Made by a program: the position numbers and the translations under genes. From Leptospira ognonensis (GTDB taxonomy: Bacteria; Spirochaetota; Leptospiria; Leptospirales; Leptospiraceae): a stretch of DNA of 64,000 bases. The DNA lies in contig NZ_RQGD01000035.1 in the NCBI RefSeq assembly GCF_004770745.1, positions 310,001-374,000 on the forward strand. Direction: 5' to 3'. The notes beneath the pieces are model-generated. The model was not told the DNA's origin. It saw only the letters and a list, made by a program, of their open reading frames with translations, and did no database searches. Shown piece after piece: positions 56,541 through 64,000 of the stretch. Every line of letters begins with the position of its first letter. The stretch's first letter is position 1.

Positions 56541-58470
56541 TAAGGAGTTAAAGAATCGTTCTTTATCAAATTTCCGATCCTATTTCGAAATTTTTAAAAC
56601 ATTTTCCTTTTTAAAACTCTTCCTTTCCCTTCTTTTCCTAATTATATTTCCCTTCGCCATTTTCATCACGCATTTTTTATATCGCGATTATAATAACACG
56701 CTGGACTGGAATTACCGATTTCAATTAACGCGAGTTCAGCTGATGTCAATCGATATCGAAAATCATATAAGAGATCATCTCCTAACGCAAGCAAAGGAAA
56801 AAACTCACTTCTGGAATGGCAACTTAGAATCTTTGAAGGAAAATAATATCTTCAATGTTTGTTTAAAAAATGAAAACGATATCGAATTTTTCAAAAGGCA
56901 AAAAACATTTTTCTTTCCATGTTCCTTTGAGAATGCGCCAAAAAACTGGATCTTATTATATGATAACGGAATGGTATGGATTTACTCGGCTGATTTTCTT
57001 GAAGACCATCTTTTGGATTCACCTTTTAGTGAACCTAGTGAGTCAATTTTTTTAGTAAATCAGGATTCAAAATTTGGAATTTCAAGCCAAATTGAAAATA
57101 ATTTTCGTATCCCCGCCGAATGGATCTCTGTTTTAGGAACTCATACCGAACAGGAACAATCCCTTCCTAAAATTCGAGACATACAGCTGGAAGGCAAAGG
57201 ATTTTTTCTCTCAAGTTTCCCGATGTATGGCTTACCTTTCCATTTAATCGTAATCAGCCCGAAGGAAATTTTACTCGAACCTGTCAGGATCAACCTGGTC
57301 AGAAACTTATTATTTCTTTCTCTATTATTTGTAGTAACTTTAATCCTTTCTGCCTGGATATCTGGAAGGGAAATGGAAGACAAACGTAAATTAAATATCA
57401 TATTCCGTGAATTTCCACATGCCGCCTTGTTATACGATTCCGATGGTGAAGTTCTTCTCAGCAATCCGAACTTAGAATCGAAAATTTCTATCTCTACTCT
57501 GGCCACCAGTGGACAAAATGTCCTACAAAAAATAAATGCCGAAGCAAAATCATTTTTAAAACAGGTTTCTCAAAATTCTAACGTTTTTGCGAATACACGA
57601 ATTGAGGAATGGGAGGCAATTACAATGGATGGAGATCTCATCTATTTAGAGATTGCCTTACATCTTTGGTTTTTAGAAAACAATCAGACTACCCCTAGAG
57701 GGACGCTGATTCTCATACAAGATATCACGAGTAAAAAACTAGAATTTCAAACGGAGATGGTTTATGCAAAACAGTTGCAGAAGAAATATTTACCATCCGA
57801 AAAAATCAGCATCCCTGGTTTGCATTTTGAGAATATTTATATGCCATTACTGCAGGTGGGTGGTGACTATTACGACTTCCTAAATTTGGGAAATAATAAA
57901 TATATCTTCGTCTTAGGTGATATTGTGGGTCATGGTGTGCAAGCTGCCATGATGATGACTGTCGTTCGTGTCCTATTCCATCAGATTGTAAAAGAAACAA
58001 CCGTTCCTGGAGAAATTTTATTAAAAATGAATGAAGGTGTTAGAACAAACCTTCCAGATTCGTATTCTTTCGTCCCTTTCCAATTTCTACTCTTTGATTT
58101 CAACATTTCTAAAATTTTTTATGGTAATGCAGGCCATCCCGGAGTCGTCCATATAACAGAAAATGACGTAGTCGATATCCCAGAGAGATTAAATCCAATG
58201 CTCGGCATTTTACCTACTTTTAGTCCCAAAATTAAAGAAATAAAGCTTTCCAAGGGAGATAGATTTTTTCTATTTACGGATGGTTTATCAGACGTTCGAA
58301 ATAATAGAAATGAGCAACTAGGCAATGATGAACTGGTAACATTTTTTATATCCTCAAAAACGAATCCTATCATACAAATCAAGGAAACCCTAATCGAAAT
58401 GGTGAAAAACCATTCCCAAGGTGCATCCTACCCTGATGATATCACATGGATCGGCATTGAGATAATTTAG
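56533..58470 (+). CDS. Membrane-bound SpoIIE/PP2C phosphatase
   Basis: A 645-residue protein: membrane helix (about 28-50), periplasmic sensor region (55-250), second helix (255-277), a PAS-like module (about 285-395), then the SpoIIE PP2C domain (405-640) with metal-binding GGDYYDFLN, LGDIVGHGVQAAMMM and FTDGLSDVRNN. The target is probably a phosphorylated STAS anti-anti-sigma factor. It overlaps the OmpL47-like gene by eight bases, so the LysM-FecR and OmpL47-like products may feed its extracytoplasmic sensor. It converges on prfC. Confidence 0.87.
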   Translation: MINKELKNRSLSNFRSYFEIFKTFSFLKLFLSLLFLIIFPFAIFITHFLYRDYNNTLDWNYRFQLTRVQLMSIDIENHIRDHLLTQAKEKTHFWNGNLESLKENNIFNVCLKNENDIEFFKRQKTFFFPCSFENAPKNWILLYDNGMVWIYSADFLEDHLLDSPFSEPSESIFLVNQDSKFGISSQIENNFRIPAEWISVLGTHTEQEQSLPKIRDIQLEGKGFFLSSFPMYGLPFHLIVISPKEILLEPVRINLVRNLLFLSLLFVVTLILSAWISGREMEDKRKLNIIFREFPHAALLYDSDGEVLLSNPNLESKISISTLATSGQNVLQKINAEAKSFLKQVSQNSNVFANTRIEEWEAITMDGDLIYLEIALHLWFLENNQTTPRGTLILIQDITSKKLEFQTEMVYAKQLQKKYLPSEKISIPGLHFENIYMPLLQVGGDYYDFLNLGNNKYIFVLGDIVGHGVQAAMMMTVVRVLFHQIVKETTVPGEILLKMNEGVRTNLPDSYSFVPFQFLLFDFNISKIFYGNAGHPGVVHITENDVVDIPERLNPMLGILPTFSPKIKEIKLSKGDRFFLFTDGLSDVRNNRNEQLGNDELVTFFISSKTNPIIQIKETLIEMVKNHSQGASYPDDITWIGIEII

Positions 58471-60056
58471 TCATTGATTGGCGGAGCAGTCAGGAGTTTA
58501 AGATCTTCATTATTTTTCTGAAAATAATTCATGTCCCACTCTGTATCAAACAAAAGGGAAACATTTCCAAACATATCCTCGACTAAATTCGCATTGCTTG
58601 GAACTTTCGGAATATCTTCTGGGGAGATCCATCGGGAAACGCTATAAGGAAGTATATGCAAATTTGTTTCCGCACTGTATTCATCCTTCAACCTTCTTTG
58701 AAAAACCTCAAACTGCAATTTTCCCATAGCGCCTATTATGGGAACACCTCCGCCTATCGATCGAGAGGTGAACAAATGTAAAATTCCTTCTTCGGCGAGT
58801 TGATCCAGGCCTTTCTTAAAGGATTTTAACTGTAGGGTATCTTTACACGAAATTGTAGCAAATAGTTCTGGGGCAAAACTAGGTAGAGCTCTTAATAAGG
58901 GTGCGGCTCCATTTGATAGTATATCTCCAATTTTGAATGTACCTGGATTGACAAGCCCGATAATGTCACCCGGATAGGCAAGATCTACCGTATTTCGGTC
59001 TTGTCCAAAAAAGGCAAAAGATGAGGAAAGTTTTACTTGTTTGTCCAATCGGTTGTGGTTTACATTCAAACCTCGCTCGAAAACTCCTGAACAGACACGC
59101 AAGAAAGCGATCCTATCTCGGTGCGCCTTATTCATGTTTGCTTGGACTTTAAAAACAAAAGCACTGAATGGGGAATTCACAGGGTCCAAAAGATTCCCAT
59201 CCCGAAGTGGAACATGATCAGGCGCAGGTGCCAATGCTAAAAATTTATTTAGAAACAATTCAATTCCGAAATTGTTTACTGCTGACCCGAAATAAACAGG
59301 TGTTTCACGACCGACAAGGAAGGATGTAACATCCACAGGGCCGATTCCGTTTTCAACCAGATCAATTTGTTCACGAAAGCTCGTGAGAATCTCTGCATCA
59401 AATTGGGCATCTAACTCGGGGTCGTTAGGTCCAGAGACTCGAAAGGCAGATTTCTGTTTGCCACCCGGAGTCCGATCAAAAAGAAAAAGTTGTTTTTCCC
59501 TGAGATCATACACTCCTTTAAAATCGAAACCAGTCCCTAGTGGCCAGACATCAGGAACCGCTTTAATCCCAAGAACTTTCTCGATTTCGTCAAGTAAGGC
59601 ATAAAGGTCTTTGGTTGGTCGGTCCATCTTATTGATAAAAGTGATGATCGGAATGCCCCGATCCCGACATACGCGAAACAACTTCACGGTTTGCGGCTCG
59701 ACACCCTTTCCTGCATCAAGAACCATCACCGCCGTGTCGGCCGCCATAAGCGTGCGATAGGTATCCTCAGAAAAGTCTTCGTGACCAGGCGTATCCAATA
59801 GGTTGAGGATAGCGTCTTTATATTCAAATTGTAGTGCAGCCGAGGTGATCGAAATCCCCCTTTCCTTTTCCATTGCCATCCAATCTGAGGTCGCAGATTT
59901 ACCCTGCTTTCTCGCTTTGACAGCTCCCGCCAGTTGTATGGCGCCTCCATAAAGGAGTAATTTCTCGGTCAGGGTCGTTTTTCCCGCATCTGGGTGGGCG
60001 ATGATGGCAAAGGTTCGCCGTCGTTTCACTTCTTTTTCTATCAAATCAGGGGACAT
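58467..60056 (-). CDS. prfC: Peptide chain release factor 3
   Basis: GTPase that removes RF1/RF2 from the ribosome after peptide release. The 529-residue protein shows G1 AIIAHPDAGKTTLTEKLL, G3 LLDTPGHEDFSEDTYRTL, G4 ITFINKMDRPTKD and the RF3-specific AGAVKARKQGKSATSDWM. The C-terminal GAMGKLQFEVFQRRLKDEY is also RF3-type. Length matches E. coli RF3 (529). It converges on the SpoIIE gene with a four-base overlap. Confidence 0.96.
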   Translation of the reverse strand: MSPDLIEKEVKRRRTFAIIAHPDAGKTTLTEKLLLYGGAIQLAGAVKARKQGKSATSDWMAMEKERGISITSAALQFEYKDAILNLLDTPGHEDFSEDTYRTLMAADTAVMVLDAGKGVEPQTVKLFRVCRDRGIPIITFINKMDRPTKDLYALLDEIEKVLGIKAVPDVWPLGTGFDFKGVYDLREKQLFLFDRTPGGKQKSAFRVSGPNDPELDAQFDAEILTSFREQIDLVENGIGPVDVTSFLVGRETPVYFGSAVNNFGIELFLNKFLALAPAPDHVPLRDGNLLDPVNSPFSAFVFKVQANMNKAHRDRIAFLRVCSGVFERGLNVNHNRLDKQVKLSSSFAFFGQDRNTVDLAYPGDIIGLVNPGTFKIGDILSNGAAPLLRALPSFAPELFATISCKDTLQLKSFKKGLDQLAEEGILHLFTSRSIGGGVPIIGAMGKLQFEVFQRRLKDEYSAETNLHILPYSVSRWISPEDIPKVPSNANLVEDMFGNVSLLFDTEWDMNYFQKNNEDLKLLTAPPIND

Positions 60057-60191
60057 AAAGGCATTTCCATCTTGGGTGAAAAGTCATATCTGTCGAGAAT
60101 AAAGAGGTGGAAAGCAAGTTTTGACGCAATTAAACGAGTTCTGGATTGACTTCTATATTATGTCCCATTAGATAGGAAGGGGGAACCTGTT

Positions 60192-62222
60192 TTGAGACGA
60201 GCCATCACAAGCCTAATCATACTTCTGACGACACAGATCCTCTCGATGGATTTTCCTAATTTTACGCTTGGGGAAGAAGCTGCCAAGGAAGAATTCAAAC
60301 GTGGACTCACCTACAAGAACTTAAAACAATATTCTGCAGCTAAAGAGCGCTTTCAAAAAGCTGTTTCTTTGAAGAAAGATTTTTTACTCGCGAGACTAGA
60401 ACTTGCGAACAACTACTTTTTGCTAGGCGAGTGGGAGCAAGCATTAGAAGAATTTGAGATATTATCATCGCAAAAAAAGAATGATCTGCTCATCCAAAGT
60501 AAAATTGAAATCCTTCGTCTTGCGATCGCAGGCGGAAGTACACCTCTTGAACGCATTTATTTTAAATCCTTAGATGGAGATAGCATTCGAAACCATCGAT
60601 TTAGAAATCCTGTCGATATAACTTTCGATAATGAAGGTAACTATTATATTGCAGGATTTGGAACTTCCAATATCGTAAAGTTCAATGCAAATGGAGAAGC
60701 TATCGCCAATTGGAAAGGTAGTTTTACAAAAAAAATCGATAAGCCAGTGGCGCTAGGCTATTCTCAGAATCGAATATTTGTAGCTGATTTTGGTAGGGAT
60801 GAAATTCTAATCTTTGATTTAAAAGGTAAGCTCCTGCAATCTGTAGGTGGTCCAGGAAGTGAGCCTGGGAAATTTCATGGACCTGCTGGCATTAGTTTCG
60901 ATGAGACTGGGAGCTTTTATGTAAGCGATTCAGGAAACAATCGCATCCAAAAATTTAACTCTTCTGGACAATTTGAAATCCAATTTTTTGGTAATGAATT
61001 ACAACTCTTAAAGAATCCTGCGGGAATTTTTTATTTTAAAAATCAAATCTATGTCGTCGACAAAGACAATGTTCGTATTTTGGTGTTTGATACTGATGGC
61101 AATGTTTTAAGCCAAATCAACAAACCCGAATGGAAGAGACCAAGGAATATTCGAATATTAGAAAACGAGATTTATCTAACGGATGAATTGACCGGAATTT
61201 GGTCTTATGGACTTGATATGGGTGAATGGAAATTACTCCCGAGGTTTCGTGACAAAAAAGGAATTTATAGAGTTCTCACTAGACCTTTTGCAGTTAACAT
61301 CGATTCCTCGGGAACATTGTATGCACTTGATTACGCTAGACATAGAGTGGACGTTTTTACTGAAAAAAACAATTTAGTTGCAGGACTTGATTTAAAAATC
61401 GAGTCCATCGATACGTCAGATTTTCCAAATGTTCACATATACACTCGCTTAAAAAATAGATTGGGGAAAGAAATTATCGGTGTCGATCGACTGGCTTTCC
61501 GAGTCTATGAAAATGATAATATGACTCCTCTCTTCTCGCTTGCAAAAACGGAAAAAATCAATCAGAAGATGAATATTGCCGTCATCTATGAGAATAGCGA
61601 AAGTCTTGCTAAAGCAAACACTTTACTTAGCGATTCTCTGCAGCCGTTTTTTAGGTCCTTAACGGAATGGGATGAGCTATCTCTATACAGGGCGGGAAAG
61701 GATACGAATCTCATTCTTCCAAAAACGCAATCAAAATTTGAAATACTAGCAAAAATCAGAGATTCTAAGAAGGAAGACAAATACAACTTTGGAAAGGCTG
61801 CTGTAACTGCGTTATCAAAGCTTTCTCAAAACATGGGACCGAGGGCACTCGTTTTCCTAGTGAGTTCTGAAGCAAATGATAGTAGTTTTTTGCAATATTC
61901 GAAAACAAGAGTTGTTGAATATGCCCGCGCCCATTCCATCCCTATTTATGTACTTTCGACTTCTCCAAAAAAAGGGGCGCAAAGATTTTGGTCGGATCTC
62001 ACCGAACCATCAAACGGTAAGTATATTTTGCTGGATGGCGAAGGTGACGAGCGCCATTTGTATCAAATGATTAGATCTCAATTGGACCAGAGGTATATAC
62101 TTTCCTACAAATCGGATATTAACCCTGAATTGATCGATCGCTACATTGGTTTAGTCGTTGATGTTGATCATCGCGGAGTTAAAGGGAAAGATGAGGCAGG
62201 CTATTTTGTTCCTTCTGAATAG
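60192..62222 (+). CDS. TPR-NHL repeat protein with C-terminal VWA-like domain
   Basis: A 676-residue exported protein: signal peptide (to about residue 22), TPR (about 28-115; KRGLTYKNLKQYSAAKERFQKA), six NHL/beta-propeller blades (about 120-400; FRNPVDITFDNEGNYYIAGF, GPAGISFDETGSFYVSDSGN), and a VWA-like C-terminal half (about 430-670; LVFLVSSEAND and RYILSY). The start is TTG with AAGGGGGAA upstream. The following gene starts inside its 3' end. Function unknown; the combination suggests a structural or scaffolding protein in the periplasm. Confidence 0.75.
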   Translation: MRRAITSLIILLTTQILSMDFPNFTLGEEAAKEEFKRGLTYKNLKQYSAAKERFQKAVSLKKDFLLARLELANNYFLLGEWEQALEEFEILSSQKKNDLLIQSKIEILRLAIAGGSTPLERIYFKSLDGDSIRNHRFRNPVDITFDNEGNYYIAGFGTSNIVKFNANGEAIANWKGSFTKKIDKPVALGYSQNRIFVADFGRDEILIFDLKGKLLQSVGGPGSEPGKFHGPAGISFDETGSFYVSDSGNNRIQKFNSSGQFEIQFFGNELQLLKNPAGIFYFKNQIYVVDKDNVRILVFDTDGNVLSQINKPEWKRPRNIRILENEIYLTDELTGIWSYGLDMGEWKLLPRFRDKKGIYRVLTRPFAVNIDSSGTLYALDYARHRVDVFTEKNNLVAGLDLKIESIDTSDFPNVHIYTRLKNRLGKEIIGVDRLAFRVYENDNMTPLFSLAKTEKINQKMNIAVIYENSESLAKANTLLSDSLQPFFRSLTEWDELSLYRAGKDTNLILPKTQSKFEILAKIRDSKKEDKYNFGKAAVTALSKLSQNMGPRALVFLVSSEANDSSFLQYSKTRVVEYARAHSIPIYVLSTSPKKGAQRFWSDLTEPSNGKYILLDGEGDERHLYQMIRSQLDQRYILSYKSDINPELIDRYIGLVVDVDHRGVKGKDEAGYFVPSE

Positions 62223-64000
62223 AATTTTGATCTTACTTCTATGTTTCGTTTGTGGAGCTCCCATTTATACGCAAACGGCTCTTGATGAATTGAATGTTGG
62301 AAAGGAAAGATTACAAAATGGGGACTGCAAAAAAGCCATAATTAATTTTCAAAATGCCTTAAAGCTTAATCCAAACTCTATTGAGGCAAAGCTAGGATAT
62401 GCAGAATGCTCAAAAAACATGGGATCCTATAACGATTCAAAACGAGCATATACTGAGGTCTTAAGTCGTTCTGCCAAAAATTTTGAGGCAGTCATAGGAC
62501 TTTCGGAAATCAATATCTTGTTAATGGAAGAAAATCTGATTCCTCCTAGAATCGACCCACTTTTAGAGGAGTTTCCCAATCATACGGGTCTAAGAATTCT
62601 CCAATCCAAATATTTACAAGCCATTGGTAAAAAGGATTTAGCGATCCATAAACTAGTTACTTTAAGCGAAAAACTAAACCATCCAGCCGATGTTGAAAAA
62701 ATGTTAGCGGAGTTGTATTTAAAAAATAATAAGTGGAAGGAAGCTGAGGATAGTCTTTCGAGATACATTTCTCAGACGCCAAGTGATCCAACAGGATTCT
62801 ACCTGCTTGCAAAACTTGCATTATACAAAAACTATTTTAATGTTCCGAATTTATTGAATCAATTACAGGAAGCAGAAGGAAATATTCAAAATGCTTTAAA
62901 TTTAGATTCAAAACATGAGCCATCTCGTCTTCTTCTTGTTTATTTAAAGATGATGGAAGCCTACCGGAGTCGAGATTTAAATCAGGAACCACTTGAAAAA
63001 GGGTTTCGTCTTATTTATGAATTAGCGAGGGAATTTCCTGAAAATAAACACTACCATTCTTTGGAAGCGAGCATTGGAGAGGAGTTAAATCGAAAAGAAT
63101 TCTCCGAATACCATTATCGTAGAGCCTTACAAATTGATGACTTAGATGAAATCGGTAGATTCGAAGCCGAGGAGTTTGCATTAAAACATCTGAAAGAAGA
63201 ATCTAAGATGAGAAGAGAACTTGGAGGATACAGAAAAGAACGTTACCTTGCAGAAAAACATTCTCTATATTTCAAAAGTGCAAAATTCCACCTTTTGCGA
63301 TCACGTGATTTAACTCCGTTTAATGTAAGAAATGAATTGATAGATATGTACGACTTGACGGGCGACTCGATCAGGTTTATCAATCTTCTCATCAAGTTTA
63401 GGGAAGAAGATCCTACAAATTTTAAACTTCAAAACAAGCTTGAATTCGCGATACATACGTTAAAACAATCCTTAGAATACCGAGAGGGCCTTTTTCAAAT
63501 AGCTCCAAAAGGAATCGTTTACGACCCTATTTCATTTAGCCCAGAGGTTTTTGTCTTTGATTTGGAATCGCGAGTTCCCTTTCCAGAGCACTACCCAGGT
63601 GGGAGGCTTATCGCAAAAGCTCTTCGTTACGAATTGAAACACGTGTTTAATGTTCGGTTACCAGATGACAAAGAATTTTTAACTATTAGAAATGGAATCA
63701 AAGAGACAAACTTTCATCCTTTTACCAAAACGATTCCTTTTTCTGTAGAATCTCTGCATCATCTCGATTCAGCTCGTTTAAACAAAACGAAAATCCGATA
63801 TGTTCTGCACGGAAATTATAAATTTGAAAATGACCTGATTGAAGTAGAAATTTCTCTCTATGATAGAGAGACTTCAAAGGATATTGGCGTTTGGAAAACG
63901 AGCCAGAAAGGTCGCGATAGCTTACCTACGATAGCTTCAAGAATCGCTGAAAAGGTAAAGCTCATCTTACCTATCAATGGGAAGATCCTTAAAATCAGAG
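62206..64000 (+). CDS. TPR-rich exported protein (3' end outside window)
   Basis: An open frame begins at TTG 62206, inside the previous gene, and runs past the window end; 598 residues are visible. It starts with a signal peptide (residues 1-22, MFLLNRILILLLCFVCGAP) and repeats of TPR type (LQNGDCKKAIINFQNALKLNPNS; YHYRRALQIDD). The last 170 residues are beta-rich (YVLHGNYKFENDLIEVEISLYD) and resemble the TolB-like domain of CsgG/FlgO-type or adenylate-cyclase-associated proteins, ending near an ILPINGKIL segment. No ATG exists at the front, so this gene is easy to miss. Confidence 0.7.
   Translation, partial: MFLLNRILILLLCFVCGAPIYTQTALDELNVGKERLQNGDCKKAIINFQNALKLNPNSIEAKLGYAECSKNMGSYNDSKRAYTEVLSRSAKNFEAVIGLSEINILLMEENLIPPRIDPLLEEFPNHTGLRILQSKYLQAIGKKDLAIHKLVTLSEKLNHPADVEKMLAELYLKNNKWKEAEDSLSRYISQTPSDPTGFYLLAKLALYKNYFNVPNLLNQLQEAEGNIQNALNLDSKHEPSRLLLVYLKMMEAYRSRDLNQEPLEKGFRLIYELAREFPENKHYHSLEASIGEELNRKEFSEYHYRRALQIDDLDEIGRFEAEEFALKHLKEESKMRRELGGYRKERYLAEKHSLYFKSAKFHLLRSRDLTPFNVRNELIDMYDLTGDSIRFINLLIKFREEDPTNFKLQNKLEFAIHTLKQSLEYREGLFQIAPKGIVYDPISFSPEVFVFDLESRVPFPEHYPGGRLIAKALRYELKHVFNVRLPDDKEFLTIRNGIKETNFHPFTKTIPFSVESLHHLDSARLNKTKIRYVLHGNYKFENDLIEVEISLYDRETSKDIGVWKTSQKGRDSLPTIASRIAEKVKLILPINGKILKIR

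Noticed and set aside
60121..60174. Promoter TTGACT-17-TAGATA before the TPR-NHL gene
   Set aside because: The implied transcript start would fall within the ribosome-binding site, leaving no leader, so the match is probably chance.
1..64000. CRISPR arrays, insertion sequences, prophage genes, tRNA or rRNA genes
   Set aside because: No regularly spaced repeats, transposase or phage proteins, or cloverleaf/rRNA sequences were recognised by reading both strands; a covariance-model search would be more sensitive.

Overview
The window reads as one continuous, gene-dense stretch of a spirochaete chromosome, most probably Leptospira. That is inference from content, since no 16S rRNA is present. 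The clues are moderate-to-low GC; L21 and L27 proteins of Leptospira type; signalling proteins with 7TMR-DISM, SpoIIE and FecR domains; an OmpL47-like exported protein; futalosine-route menaquinone genes; and enzymes suited to growth on fatty acids. Genes commonly overlap by ATGA or TTGA, convergent genes run into each other, and TTG or GTG starts are frequent. I see no rRNA, tRNA, insertion sequence, prophage, integron or CRISPR array. The only genuine gaps are a few intergenic stretches of 50-200 bases.

Layout. 1-3.7 kb: end of a nitrilase-like gene, then on the minus strand a Gfo/Idh oxidoreductase, a UbiB-type kinase and lspA. 3.7-6.8 kb (plus): murF, purE, purK. 6.7-14.4 kb (minus): a reduced division and cell-wall cluster, rsmH-ftsL-like-murE-mraY-ftsW-murG-murC, lacking ftsI, murD and murF at their usual places. 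14.4-22.2 kb: HIT protein, CheR, MqnA, a lipoprotein, AmtB with an adjoining GAF-PP2C-TPR phosphatase, an outer-membrane barrel candidate and a small conserved protein. 22.3-25.9 kb: an AsmA-like protein and a 7TMR-DISM adenylate cyclase. 25.9-34.7 kb: typA (minus), then rplU-prp-rpmA-obgE-proB-proA-nadD-yqeK-(LCP/LytR_C)-rsfS (plus), joining ribosome, proline and NAD functions.

34.9-49.3 kb is metabolic: a TolC-type channel, M20 amidohydrolase, crotonase with a convergent MarR regulator and a good operator candidate, PepP, glycosyltransferase 9, an unusual thiolase homologue, bacterioferritin, an rRNA methyltransferase that appears to start at ATA, an N-acetylglutamate synthase of the DUF619 type, a DCC thioredoxin-like protein, and an overlapping operon of lysine 2,3-aminomutase, a D-Ala-D-Ala-ligase-like ATP-grasp enzyme and a haem-oxygenase-fold (HDO) protein. 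That last operon is the best candidate here for an undescribed pathway. 49.3-64 kb: GerMN-like protein, diguanylate cyclase, MqnC divergent from a membrane Fe-S oxidoreductase resembling ETF:menaquinone oxidoreductase, a three-gene envelope-signalling operon (LysM-FecR, OmpL47-like, SpoIIE phosphatase), prfC, a TPR-NHL-VWA protein, and a TPR protein running off the end.

Themes: peptidoglycan synthesis, menaquinone-linked electron transport (MqnA, MqnC, EMO-like reductase), and several envelope-to-cytoplasm signalling outputs (cAMP, c-di-GMP and two PP2C phosphatases).
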